Source: Hyphomicrobiales bacterium (GTDB taxonomy: Bacteria; Pseudomonadota; Alphaproteobacteria; Rhizobiales; Beijerinckiaceae). From it: a DNA stretch of 57,738 nt. Both the position numbers and the translations under genes were made by a program. The DNA lies in the NCBI GenBank assembly GCA_019247605.1, contig JAFBAS010000095.1, positions 1 to 57,738 on the forward strand, read 5' to 3'. This document shows positions 18,059 to 25,592 of the stretch, piece by piece. Numbering within the stretch: the first letter of the stretch is position 1; each line of letters opens with the position of its first letter. The notes beneath the pieces are model-generated. The model was given only the letters and a program-made list of their open reading frames with translations, ran no database searches and was not told the DNA's origin.

Positions 18059-19087
18059 TCAGACGCTTTTTGCGCTGTCGCCGCCGGTCACCTCGTATTC
18101 CGCGCCGGTGACCAGATTGGCCGCATCGGAGGCAAGAAAGACGGCGACGGGAGAAATGTCGTCAGGCTGAAGCCAGCCGATCTTCAGGGGGACCGTTGGT
18201 GCGCGCACATCCCAAGCCTCTTGCGGGGTCGGGTTCTCGGGCGGCTTGCGTCCAGTCTCGGCGATGCTTTCGCTGAGCCGCTTCTCGTAGCGCGTGAGCG
18301 GTGTGTCCACGAGGCCCGGCAAAATGGCATTCACCGTGATGTTGTGCTCCCCAAACTCCATCGCGGCGGATTTCATCAGGCCGAGAATTCCCCATTTCGA
18401 CGCCGAATAGCTCGAGCCATCCTTTGTGCCGTGCTTGCCTTGCATCGAGGAAATGAGGATGAACCGGCCCTTGCGGCGCGCCACCATCTTGGGTGCGAAG
18501 GCTCGTACCGTGTTCGCCGTCCCGTTGAGGTTGTTGTCGATCACGTCGCGCCAATCCGCCTCCTCCATCTCGAGAAGAGGTTTCCAGCGCTGGATCGCGG
18601 CATTCGCGACGACAATGTCAATCTTTCCGTAATCGCGCTCGACCTCGTCGGCGACTTTGCGCAAGACGGCGATGTCGCGAATATCCGCCTTCACGGCTTC
18701 GCTGCGCCGGCCGAAGGCTTCGATCTGCCGAACCGTCTCGTCGAGCTCCTGGGGCGTCGCCGGTTGCGCATTGGAGGCGGGCGATACGGGGCCAGCGATA
18801 TCGAGCGCCACGACATCAGCGCCGTTCGCGGCGAGCTCGACCGCAATGGCGCGCCCGATCCCACGCGCGGCGCCCGTCACCACCGCCACCTTGCCGGCAA
18901 GCGTGCTTCCGCGTCCTGGTTTGACGGGGCCCGCCGTCTTCTCTGGTGCGGGCTCCGGCATCGGCTTGCCATTGAGCGTTCGCGGTCCGTCATCGGTGCG
19001 CGATTGGGCCGCCGCTGTTCCCGAGACGGCGAGACCCGCGGCCGTGGCGATCATGAATTTCCGCCGAGCTGAATCGAATGCTGCCAT
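18059..19087 (-). CDS. Short-chain dehydrogenase/reductase with Tat-type signal
   Basis: This is a 342-residue NAD(P)-dependent oxidoreductase. The Rossmann motif TGAARGIGRAIA, the NAA motif (VVANAAI), the catalytic Ser (ISSMQG) and SYSASKWG (Tyr and Lys) are all present. An insertion of about 25 residues (SPASNAQPATPQELDETVR) after the second strand resembles that of mycofactocin-coupled SDRs. The N-terminus RRKFMIATAAGLAVSGTAAA looks like a twin-arginine signal followed by a linker, which is unusual for an SDR and suggests periplasmic action. A GGAG lies 8 bases before the ATG. Substrate unknown. Confidence 0.85.
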   Translation of the reverse strand: MAAFDSARRKFMIATAAGLAVSGTAAAQSRTDDGPRTLNGKPMPEPAPEKTAGPVKPGRGSTLAGKVAVVTGAARGIGRAIAVELAANGADVVALDIAGPVSPASNAQPATPQELDETVRQIEAFGRRSEAVKADIRDIAVLRKVADEVERDYGKIDIVVANAAIQRWKPLLEMEEADWRDVIDNNLNGTANTVRAFAPKMVARRKGRFILISSMQGKHGTKDGSSYSASKWGILGLMKSAAMEFGEHNITVNAILPGLVDTPLTRYEKRLSESIAETGRKPPENPTPQEAWDVRAPTVPLKIGWLQPDDISPVAVFLASDAANLVTGAEYEVTGGDSAKSV

Positions 19088-19279
19088 GGCAAGCTCCAGG
19101 GAAGTGGGTCACATGGCAGACAACAGTCTCGCCCAAGTGAGGTTCCTGGATGGATGAGGCGGGTTGGAAGCGATGCTCAGCCCCCAAGCCCCCGCAGCGG
19201 AGCGTTCACCGATAAATGAATTGTGCCTCATGTCGTCAGAACGCATGCCATTTGCGCAACGAGAGCGGAGGGTGCGTGG

Positions 19280-19966
19280 ATGGCCAACTACGTCATATGT
19301 CATGGTGCCTGGTCGGGCGGATGGTCCTGGAAAAAAGTGCGCGGGCTCTTGAATAGCGCCGGCCATGAGGTCGTCACGCCCACTTACACAGGCCTCGGCG
19401 AGCGTGCTCACCTCGCCCACCCGATGATTGATCTCGAGACCCACATCCAGGACGTTCTCGGCGCTATCCAATACGAGGATCTGCGCGATTTCATCCTTGT
19501 GGGTCACAGCTACGGAGGCATGGTGGTCACCGCCGTCGCGGATCGCGTGCCGGAACGCGTTCGTCATCTCGTCTACCTCGATGCGTTCGTTCCAGGCGAT
19601 GGGCAGTCGCTCGCAAGCCTTGCCGGAAAAGGACATCCGGCCGCGAGCATCGACGAATGGCTCATCGTGCCAAACCCTCCCTCTCCGGATACTTCGACAG
19701 AGGATCTGGCCTGGATCCTGCCCCGCCGCCGACATCAGCCCGCTCGCTGCTTCAGCCAGCCGGTTCGCCTGACTGGCGGGAGCGCGCCGTCATTTCCCCG
19801 AACCTACGTTCACTGCACGAACAAAATCGGCAACGACGTCTTTCGCCAATTCGCAGATCGGTTCCGCGACGATCCTGCCTGGCGCTTCCACGCCATGGAC
19901 GCGAGCCACAGCCCGAATATCACGGCGCCGGAGGCTCTCGCGGCATTGCTGCTCGCGCTGGCCTGA
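19280..19966 (+). CDS. Alpha/beta-fold hydrolase
   Basis: This is a 228-residue cytoplasmic alpha/beta hydrolase, probably an esterase. The oxyanion region is YVICHGAWSGGWSWKK, the nucleophile elbow is GHSYGG (Ser), and the C-terminal catalytic His is in DASHSPNIT. The overall pattern resembles the salicylate-esterase/methylesterase-like group. The ATG at 19280 is preferred because it puts the first beta strand at the start; an in-frame ATG 57 bases earlier lies in the promoter region shared with the divergent SDR. It converges with the binding-protein gene at 20003. Confidence 0.85.
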   Translation: MANYVICHGAWSGGWSWKKVRGLLNSAGHEVVTPTYTGLGERAHLAHPMIDLETHIQDVLGAIQYEDLRDFILVGHSYGGMVVTAVADRVPERVRHLVYLDAFVPGDGQSLASLAGKGHPAASIDEWLIVPNPPSPDTSTEDLAWILPRRRHQPARCFSQPVRLTGGSAPSFPRTYVHCTNKIGNDVFRQFADRFRDDPAWRFHAMDASHSPNITAPEALAALLLALA

Positions 19967-20002
19967 TCGTCGGGATCGGAGCGGCAAAAGGCAGCCCGCG
20001 AC

Positions 20003-20686
20003 CTACACCGGCTCCAAGCCATGCCGCCGCTTGGCCGCGCCGGTCTCGGGTGAGGTGAGAAACCCGATGAGCTCGCGCGCTTCGTCAAGCTTTCCACACC
20101 GGCTGCAGATTCCGACCGAAAACACCGTCTCGCTTTGGATGGCCGCGGGCAGAAGTCCGAGCACTTCAACCCCGGGAATGTCGAGGAGCTCGCTCAACTG
20201 CTGAAAGCCGAGATCGGCTTCCCCGCGCGCCAGCAGGGAGCCGACCGGCACGCCCGGAGGCGCTTGCACGAGGCGCTGCGAGATCGAGCCGGCGATCCCC
20301 CAACGATCGACGAGCCGCATGAGATGGTCGCCGCTCGGACCGCTCGAGTAGGCCAGTGCGCGCGCCTTCAGTACCGTTTCCTTTACTTCCTGCTCGTCAT
20401 CAATGCGGGGCCGTTCCTCGCCAGAGCGAATGGCAACCGCGACGGACGAGCGCGCAAACTCCGCGCGGCTGCCTGGGAGGAGATTTCCCGAGACCTCCAA
20501 CTTGGACATGGCATTTTGCGCCAGCACGACGAGGTCGAAAGCTTCTCCGGTGCTCACTCGCCGCACCGCCTCCACGCCTCCGATCGAGGTGGTCGCAACG
20601 TCGCACCCGTGTCGTTGCAGATAAGTTGCACCAAGCTCCGCGAGAATCTGCCGCGTCGCCATCGACGAGATGACGGTGAGGCTCAT
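20003..20686 (-). CDS. ModA-type substrate-binding-fold protein without signal peptide
   Basis: This is a 227-residue protein with the fold of molybdate-type periplasmic binding proteins (SBP_bac_11-like). Segments are TVISSMATRQILAELG at the first strand, AFDLVVLAQNAM, GEADLGFQQLSELL and a typical end GFLTSPETGAAKRRHGLEPV. No signal peptide precedes the first beta strand, and the ATG overlaps the stop of ligJ (ATGA), so the short form is the real one. It is therefore probably cytoplasmic. Co-translation with a ring-cleavage hydratase suggests a role in aromatic catabolism, for instance a ligand sensor or an isomerase-like function. Confidence 0.78.
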   Translation of the reverse strand: MSLTVISSMATRQILAELGATYLQRHGCDVATTSIGGVEAVRRVSTGEAFDLVVLAQNAMSKLEVSGNLLPGSRAEFARSSVAVAIRSGEERPRIDDEQEVKETVLKARALAYSSGPSGDHLMRLVDRWGIAGSISQRLVQAPPGVPVGSLLARGEADLGFQQLSELLDIPGVEVLGLLPAAIQSETVFSVGICSRCGKLDEARELIGFLTSPETGAAKRRHGLEPV

Positions 20687-21711
20687 CGCCGGCGCTCTCT
20701 CAGGCGCGCGTCGAGACGCGGATAGACGCGCCGCGCATTCTCCTCGTAGATCTTGTGGCGATCCTCGGCGCTCAGATTCAATGCCGCTTCGATATAGCGC
20801 TTGGTGTCGTCGTATTGGTGCCCCGTCTCCGGATCGATGCCTCGCACCGCGCCCACCATCTCGCTTGCGAAAAGGATGTTGTCGACGGGGATCACTTTCG
20901 TGAGGAGATCGATGCCGGGCTGGTGATAGACGCAAGTGTCGAAGAAGACGTTCTTAAGGAGATGTTCGCGCAATAGCGGCTTTTTCAACGCTTGGGCGAG
21001 GCCACGATATCGGCCCCAGTGATAAGGCGCGGCGCCGCCCCCGTGCGGGACGATGAAACGGAGCCTCGGGAAATCCTTGAAGAGGTCGCCCTCGATGAGC
21101 TGCATGACGGCGGTCGTGTCGGCATTGATGTAATGCGCGCCTGTCGTGTGAAAGCACGCATTGCAGCTCGTCGACACATGGATCATGGCCGGGATGTCGA
21201 GCTCCACCATCTTTTCGTAGAGCGGATACCAGTGACGATCCGTGAGCGGCGGGCTTTTCCAAAAACCTCCGGAAGGGTCGGGATTGAGGTTGATGGCGAC
21301 GAACCCGTATTCCTTCACGCATTTCTCAAGCTCGGGAATGCAGGTTTTCGGATCGACGCCCGGGCTCTGCGGCAACATGGCCGCGCCGATGAAATTCTCC
21401 GGGAAAAGCTGCGACACGCGGTGGCACAGCTCGTTGCAAATCGCCGCCCATGTGGCGGACACCGAAAAATCGCCGATGTGATGCGCCATGAAGCTCGCGC
21501 GCGGGCTGAAAATCGTAAGATCACAGCCTCGTTCGCGCATCAGCCGGAGTTGATTTTCCTCGATCGAGGATCGAAGCTCGTCATCGCTGATCTCGAGCTC
21601 GGAGACACGCGGCTTCGCCTTTGGGTCGCGGATGCCGGCGATCTGTCGATTGCGCCACTCCTCGAGGGGTTTTGGCGCGGTCGTGTAATGGCCATGACAG
21701 TCGATGATCAT
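20683..21711 (-). CDS. ligJ: 4-oxalomesaconate hydratase, LigJ-type amidohydrolase
   Basis: This is a 342-residue Zn-dependent member of the amidohydrolase superfamily. By family it hydrates 4-oxalomesaconate to 4-carboxy-4-hydroxy-2-oxoadipate in the gallate/protocatechuate 4,5-cleavage pathway. The N-terminus MIIDCHGHY gives the HxH metal pair (residues 6 and 8). AMIHVSTSCN gives the third His, and LFASEMVGAVRGIDP the acidic ligand and a typical LigJ loop; PHGGGAAPYHWGR is also characteristic. The ATG at 21711 is chosen because the upstream extension is low-complexity. It overlaps the ModA-like gene by ATGA and follows the dioxygenase gene by 86 bases. Confidence 0.85.
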   Translation of the reverse strand: MIIDCHGHYTTAPKPLEEWRNRQIAGIRDPKAKPRVSELEISDDELRSSIEENQLRLMRERGCDLTIFSPRASFMAHHIGDFSVSATWAAICNELCHRVSQLFPENFIGAAMLPQSPGVDPKTCIPELEKCVKEYGFVAINLNPDPSGGFWKSPPLTDRHWYPLYEKMVELDIPAMIHVSTSCNACFHTTGAHYINADTTAVMQLIEGDLFKDFPRLRFIVPHGGGAAPYHWGRYRGLAQALKKPLLREHLLKNVFFDTCVYHQPGIDLLTKVIPVDNILFASEMVGAVRGIDPETGHQYDDTKRYIEAALNLSAEDRHKIYEENARRVYPRLDARLRERRR

Positions 21712-21797
21712 CGAGAGGCTCTCTTCAGGTTGTCGGTGAAGTTGAACGTGAGGATTGTGCCTGGCAGCGACCGAGCCCTCTCCATCGAGGAGGGATC

Positions 21798-22799
21798 TCA
21801 GGACGCGATTTGCTTTGTTACATCGTCCTTGGCGCCTTCGGCTTGATGGGGCAGGGGCGGCGTCCCGTGCGTGTGAAAGGTCTCGATCGTCTTCAGCCCC
21901 CAGGCCTGCCCCTTTTTCCGCTCGGCCTCTGACCATCGGATCGGCTTCCAATCGGGTGCGAGCACAAGGCGTGCCCCGGCATTGGCGACCTCGACGCGGT
22001 GTCCACCGGGCTCGAACACGTAAAGGAAAAAGGTTTGCTGGACCGCATGCTTGTGCGGCCCGGTTTCGATCTGAACGCCTGCTTCGAGAAAGATGTCCGC
22101 CGCGCGAAGCACATCCTCGCGGCTATCGAGTGCATAAGTGATGTGATGGAAGCGGCCCTTCACGCCATGCGCTTCCTTCGTGTAGGCGAAGTCATAGCTC
22201 TTGTTCGTGGCGGTCAACCACATTCCGGCTTCCTCGCCCGAGTCGAGCACGATCTGCTCGGTGAGCCGAAAGCCGAGATACGTCTCGAAGAACTCGCGAT
22301 TGGCCCGCACATCGGCCGCAAGGCAATTGAAATGGTCGAGCCTGCGCACATTGACGCCGCGTGCCGGGAATCTTTGGGCCTGATTTTTCAGGGCCGGACG
22401 AAGCCCTTGCGGCGGCTCGTACCATTGCGTTTCGTAATAAAGCTCGATCACATGGCCGTCCGGGTCGTTGAAGCGATAGGCGGGGCCGTGCCCCAGCTCG
22501 CTTTCATGCCAGCCGATACCGGCTCCGCTTTTCTCGATCGCCCCGACACGTCGTTCGAGCGCCTGCGGACTTCGCGCCCGAAAAGCGGCGTGGCCAAGCC
22601 CTGACGTATGGGAGCCGGTGAGCTGGAGCGAGTAGCGCTCGTAATCGTCGTAAGCGCGCAGATAAACGGAGTTCCCTTTGCGGCCGCTCTCGGTCATCCC
22701 CATCGTCTCGACGAAGAAGCGCAAGCTCTCCTCAGGCTTCGGCGTGAGAAGTTCGAGATGGCCGAGATGGGCGACATCCATCACAGGTTCTTCGCTCAC
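21798..22799 (-). CDS. Type I extradiol dioxygenase (catechol 2,3-dioxygenase-like, VOC)
   Basis: This is a 333-residue two-domain vicinal-oxygen-chelate protein. The 2-His-1-Glu iron site is visible in the second domain: His156 in RRLDHFNCL, His218 or 219 in GRFHHITYAL and Glu270 in GGHRVEVANAG. The N-terminal half (HLGHLELLTPKPEESLRFF) is the non-catalytic repeat. It should open a catecholic ring with O2 next to a hydroxyl. GTG start at 22799 with GAGGAG eight bases upstream; an in-frame ATG lies 18 bases later. It leads a minus-strand group with ligJ and the ModA-like gene. Confidence 0.87.
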   Translation of the reverse strand: MSEEPVMDVAHLGHLELLTPKPEESLRFFVETMGMTESGRKGNSVYLRAYDDYERYSLQLTGSHTSGLGHAAFRARSPQALERRVGAIEKSGAGIGWHESELGHGPAYRFNDPDGHVIELYYETQWYEPPQGLRPALKNQAQRFPARGVNVRRLDHFNCLAADVRANREFFETYLGFRLTEQIVLDSGEEAGMWLTATNKSYDFAYTKEAHGVKGRFHHITYALDSREDVLRAADIFLEAGVQIETGPHKHAVQQTFFLYVFEPGGHRVEVANAGARLVLAPDWKPIRWSEAERKKGQAWGLKTIETFHTHGTPPLPHQAEGAKDDVTKQIAS

Positions 22800-22929
22800 G
22801 AGCTCACTCCTCGACCGATGAAGCCAGCGAGAGCTTCGGGCCGCGTGTCAGCGGCCGCTCTTTCTTATCGCATTGCACCGGAAGCCACATCAATCCTCGA
22901 TCGGAGCCGTGTCGCGTGCCTCAACGAAT

Positions 22930-22958
22930 GAAAAGCCCCGCCGGTGGCGGGGCTTTTC
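22930..22958 (-). terminator. Perfect 13-bp hairpin terminator
   Basis: The arms GAAAAGCCCCGCC and GGCGGGGCTTTTC pair without mismatch around a 3-base loop (22943-22945). The arms end in A-run/T-run on both sides, so it can terminate both strands. On the minus strand it lies 20 bases past the stop of the 86-residue secreted protein gene and insulates the dioxygenase operon. Confidence 0.85.
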
Positions 22959-22978
22959 ACGGGCAGAATGTAAATCGC

Positions 22979-23239
22979 TCAGAAATCGGTCCACGTGCCG
23001 CCGTGCCAATAGCCGCGGCCCTCATGCTCGTGCCAGCGGTAATTCTCGCCTTCTTTCCAGCGCCATTCGTCCGGGTGGACGGTGACGTGGAACTCGGGAC
23101 GATATGAATATTCGCTCTTGACGTGCCAGCAATCGCCTTCGTCATTGCAGACGACGCGCGCCGAAGCGCCAGTCGTGGTGAGTGCGAGAGCGCCCGCCCC
23201 CATCGCCGCCGCGAAGATCATGGTGGAAAGCGTTTTCAT
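22979..23239 (-). CDS. Small secreted protein, Trp/His-rich
   Basis: This is an 86-residue protein with a clear Sec signal peptide (cleavage after TTGASA). The ~58-residue mature part is rich in aromatic and His residues, with two Cys (VVCNDEGDCWHV). Segments such as YRPEFHVTVHP and WRWKEGENYRWHEHEGRGYWHGG follow. The two Cys probably form a periplasmic disulfide, and the His/Trp cluster could bind metal or a surface. I do not recognise a function. A strong AAAGGAG precedes the ATG and a perfect terminator follows the stop, so this is a monocistronic gene, probably highly expressed. Confidence 0.8.
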   Translation of the reverse strand: MKTLSTMIFAAAMGAGALALTTTGASARVVCNDEGDCWHVKSEYSYRPEFHVTVHPDEWRWKEGENYRWHEHEGRGYWHGGTWTDF

Positions 23240-23416
23240 CGGCTGTCTCCTTTCATCTCGACCGGATGAAAACGTGCGATCGGCGTGAGGAGTTCCGCCG
23301 GAACGGGGGAAGGAAGCTCAGCCAACGGGTTGAGGAATTCGCAAGGATTTTAATAGTTTGCCGGGAAGGAGAAAGACAGACGGGTCTGCGCGTTGCCGGT
23401 TCGCACGGTGCGTTCC

Positions 23417-24571
23417 TCACCCCCTTTCGGCATTTTGCGCTTGGGTGCTTTTCTCTGGGGAGCGGGAGAAGCGGGCGGGATCGACGAGCGCCGCGAAACT
23501 CAGCTCCTCTGCGAGCTCGCCTTCGTTGATCAGGGCGGCCACGAGCCGGCCTTGCGCGGGTGAGGTCTGAATGCCGTAACCGCCTTGCCCGACGCTCCAA
23601 AAGAAGCCCTCGACCTTTGGGTCCCAGCCGATCGCGAGGCTTCGGTCGGGTGTGAAGCTGCGCAAGCCTGCCCAGCTGTGCTCGACGCGCCGGACCTCGA
23701 TGTCGAGCGCCTGCTGCATCCGGTCGATCGCGATCGCGACATCGATATCCTCGGGTGCCGCGTCATGGGGCGTCATGTCCGTCTCTTCGGCGGGCGAGAC
23801 CAGAAGCTTCGAGCGCGCTTCGGGCTTCGCATACCAACTCGTCACCGCGTCGCTCATCGCGGGCCAATCGGCAACCTTCCACGGCGCCGGATCGATGATG
23901 AGCGCGGTGCGTCGCTTTGGCTGCAAGCCGAGCGGGGCTACGCCCGCGAGTGAGGCGACCTCATCCCCCCAGGCGCCCGCAGCATTGACCACGACCGGCG
24001 CTGTGAAAACATTGCCTCCCGAGACCTCGACATGCCATCCACCGCCCTGTCGATCGATGCGCCCGGCCCGACTGCGCAAGGCAAGCACGCCGCCTGAGGC
24101 ACGAAGCTGGCGCAAGAAGCCCTGGAGCAAGGCGGCGACATCTATTTCGAAGGTGTCGTCTTCGATCGCCGCGGCGACCGCGTAGCCCGGCCGCAAGGCC
24201 GGGATGCGCTCTTTGGTTTCGGCGGAAGAGAGCTCGCGCATGCCGCGGCCTTCCGCGAGGAGCTTGCGAAATCCAGCCTCTTGCGCGGCGGTCGCGAGCG
24301 TCACCACCGGGCGGCGACTCATGAGCGGCGTCTCCCAAAAGCCGGGAGGCGGTGTCTCGAAGAAACGCCGTGAGAGCGCGGTCATGGCGCGAACATCGGC
24401 GGGCCCGTAGTTGAGAATCCAAAGCGCTGTCGAGCGCCCGGTCGTATGATAGCCCGGCGCGTCCTCCGCTTCGACCAGAGCCACGCGCTTTTCGGACGCA
24501 AGATGTGCCGCTGCGGTTGCCCCGGCGATCCCGGCACCGATCACCACAATGTCAAAAGCATGGGCTCTCAT
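23417..24571 (-). CDS. FAD-dependent oxidoreductase, DAO family
   Basis: This is a 384-residue D-amino-acid-oxidase/glycine-oxidase-type flavoprotein. The dinucleotide-binding motif DIVVIGAGIAGATAAAHLA opens the protein, followed by ALVEAEDAPGYHTTGRSTAL. An inner VVVNAAGAWGDEVA is the typical second FAD contact, and FFWSVGQGGYGIQTSPAQGR closes the FAD site. It probably oxidises an amino acid or N-methyl amine; the substrate is unknown. The ATG at 24571 places the first strand directly at the start. It is monocistronic, with the low-GC stretch upstream. Confidence 0.83.
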   Translation of the reverse strand: MRAHAFDIVVIGAGIAGATAAAHLASEKRVALVEAEDAPGYHTTGRSTALWILNYGPADVRAMTALSRRFFETPPPGFWETPLMSRRPVVTLATAAQEAGFRKLLAEGRGMRELSSAETKERIPALRPGYAVAAAIEDDTFEIDVAALLQGFLRQLRASGGVLALRSRAGRIDRQGGGWHVEVSGGNVFTAPVVVNAAGAWGDEVASLAGVAPLGLQPKRRTALIIDPAPWKVADWPAMSDAVTSWYAKPEARSKLLVSPAEETDMTPHDAAPEDIDVAIAIDRMQQALDIEVRRVEHSWAGLRSFTPDRSLAIGWDPKVEGFFWSVGQGGYGIQTSPAQGRLVAALINEGELAEELSFAALVDPARFSRSPEKSTQAQNAERG

Positions 24572-24932
24572 CCGGACCAGCCTATGTGGTTTGCCGGAAG
24601 CCTTGGCAAGCGCCACAAGTCGCACGGATTGGCGAGCGTGGGAGATACGCTCATCCGCGTCCCCGTTTTTCGCTGGGAGGGAAGTTACCGAGCTACCTTT
24701 CGTGCCCAAGTCAATTCACAGGATTTCTGAGTTTCATAAAGACGGGTGGGAATTCCAAAAAAGCATTTCCCGACCCATGGAGAATAGAGTTAAAGGTCCA
24801 AAAGATTTTCATTCCAAAAAAATCAAGCATCGTTGCGAAAATGTCATTCGGTTTGCGATTAACAGAGATGGACTCGGGTTTTGAATTGAGATTTACTTGA
24901 ACATGTAAGCGTAAAGCTGTGGGCAGGGCAGG
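24572..24932. other. Intergenic region with a low-GC patch
   Basis: From about 24700 to 24910 the sequence is markedly A/T-rich, with several A-runs and T-runs, unlike the rest of the window. Open frames cross it on both strands, but none has a good ribosome site or recognisable motif. It may hold promoters for the divergent flanking genes or be a fragment of foreign DNA. Confidence 0.5.
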
Positions 24933-25178
24933 ATGACTACATTCAACAAATTCGGGGTCATTCCCGTTTTTCGAGGCCTTGACGGCACGCTCTCCGTGCA
25001 AAAAGAGGTCGCCTTTCCCTCCGAGGAGGATGCCAAGCGCGCCGGCAAAGTCTTTGCCGAAGTGCTCGGAGGCGCGGTCGCCTTTCGCCGGATGAACGAC
25101 CCGGAAACCGGCACGGTAGGCAACGGCTTCATCATCGGGCGCTACGGCGTCATGGCGGAGAAGCCGGCGGCGTCGTGA
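24933..25178 (+). CDS. Small conserved-looking hypothetical protein
   Basis: This is an 81-residue soluble protein with no signal peptide or membrane helix and no family I recognise. The composition is well balanced and codon use matches neighbouring genes: FGVIPVFRGLDGTLSVQK, then a helix EEDAKRAGKVFAEVLGG, then a final strand GNGFIIGRYGVMA. The ATG follows GCAGGGCAGG. A small alpha/beta fold is likely. It stands alone between the low-GC patch and the long region upstream of the branched-chain-type operon. Confidence 0.6.
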   Translation: MTTFNKFGVIPVFRGLDGTLSVQKEVAFPSEEDAKRAGKVFAEVLGGAVAFRRMNDPETGTVGNGFIIGRYGVMAEKPAAS

Positions 25179-25592
25179 AGGAGGCGGTGCGCGCAAAAGG
25201 GGCCGAGGGGAGTTCGACTGGTCTCGAGTTGCCGCGAGGCAGGGTCGATGCGGCCCCGCCGTCGTCGGCGCGCGCTCGCGCTGGCGCCAGCCTCTTCGAG
25301 CACCCAGAACCGTCGCGATGGGCATCTTCAATCGGTGCGCGCTCACGAGGAACACGCGCCGGAGTCGAGCAGTCCCGTCTTGCGATCATCACTCTTCGTT
25401 CGTATCCGGGGATGCGATCGCACCTGACCTCGCTCAACCTATTGCGAAGACGCAAGGTCGCGGGCAGAATGCGATCGCGCTGCCCAATCCGGCGCTCGAA
25501 AGAGGGAAAGGAACGAAGGCCGGCCAGATTCCGGGAAAAGGACGCTGCGGACGCTCCGAGAAATTTTGAGCTCAAAACGGGAGGATAGTCGT
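25179..25592. other. 414-base region upstream of the liv-type operon
   Basis: No convincing gene is present. One open frame spans most of it, but its translation is Arg/Ser-rich low-information sequence without a ribosome site. The region probably carries the promoter and leader of the five-gene transporter operon. A GGGAGGA ribosome site ends it at 25579-25585. Confidence 0.5.

Noticed and set aside
24549-24884. 111-codon plus-strand frame through the low-GC patch
   Set aside because: It begins inside the antisense of the FAD oxidoreductase and has no ribosome site or homologous motif; kept only as a composition anomaly.
25175-25588. 137-codon plus-strand frame before livK
   Set aside because: Arg/Ser/Pro-rich low-information translation overlapping the preceding gene's stop and running into the livK ribosome site.
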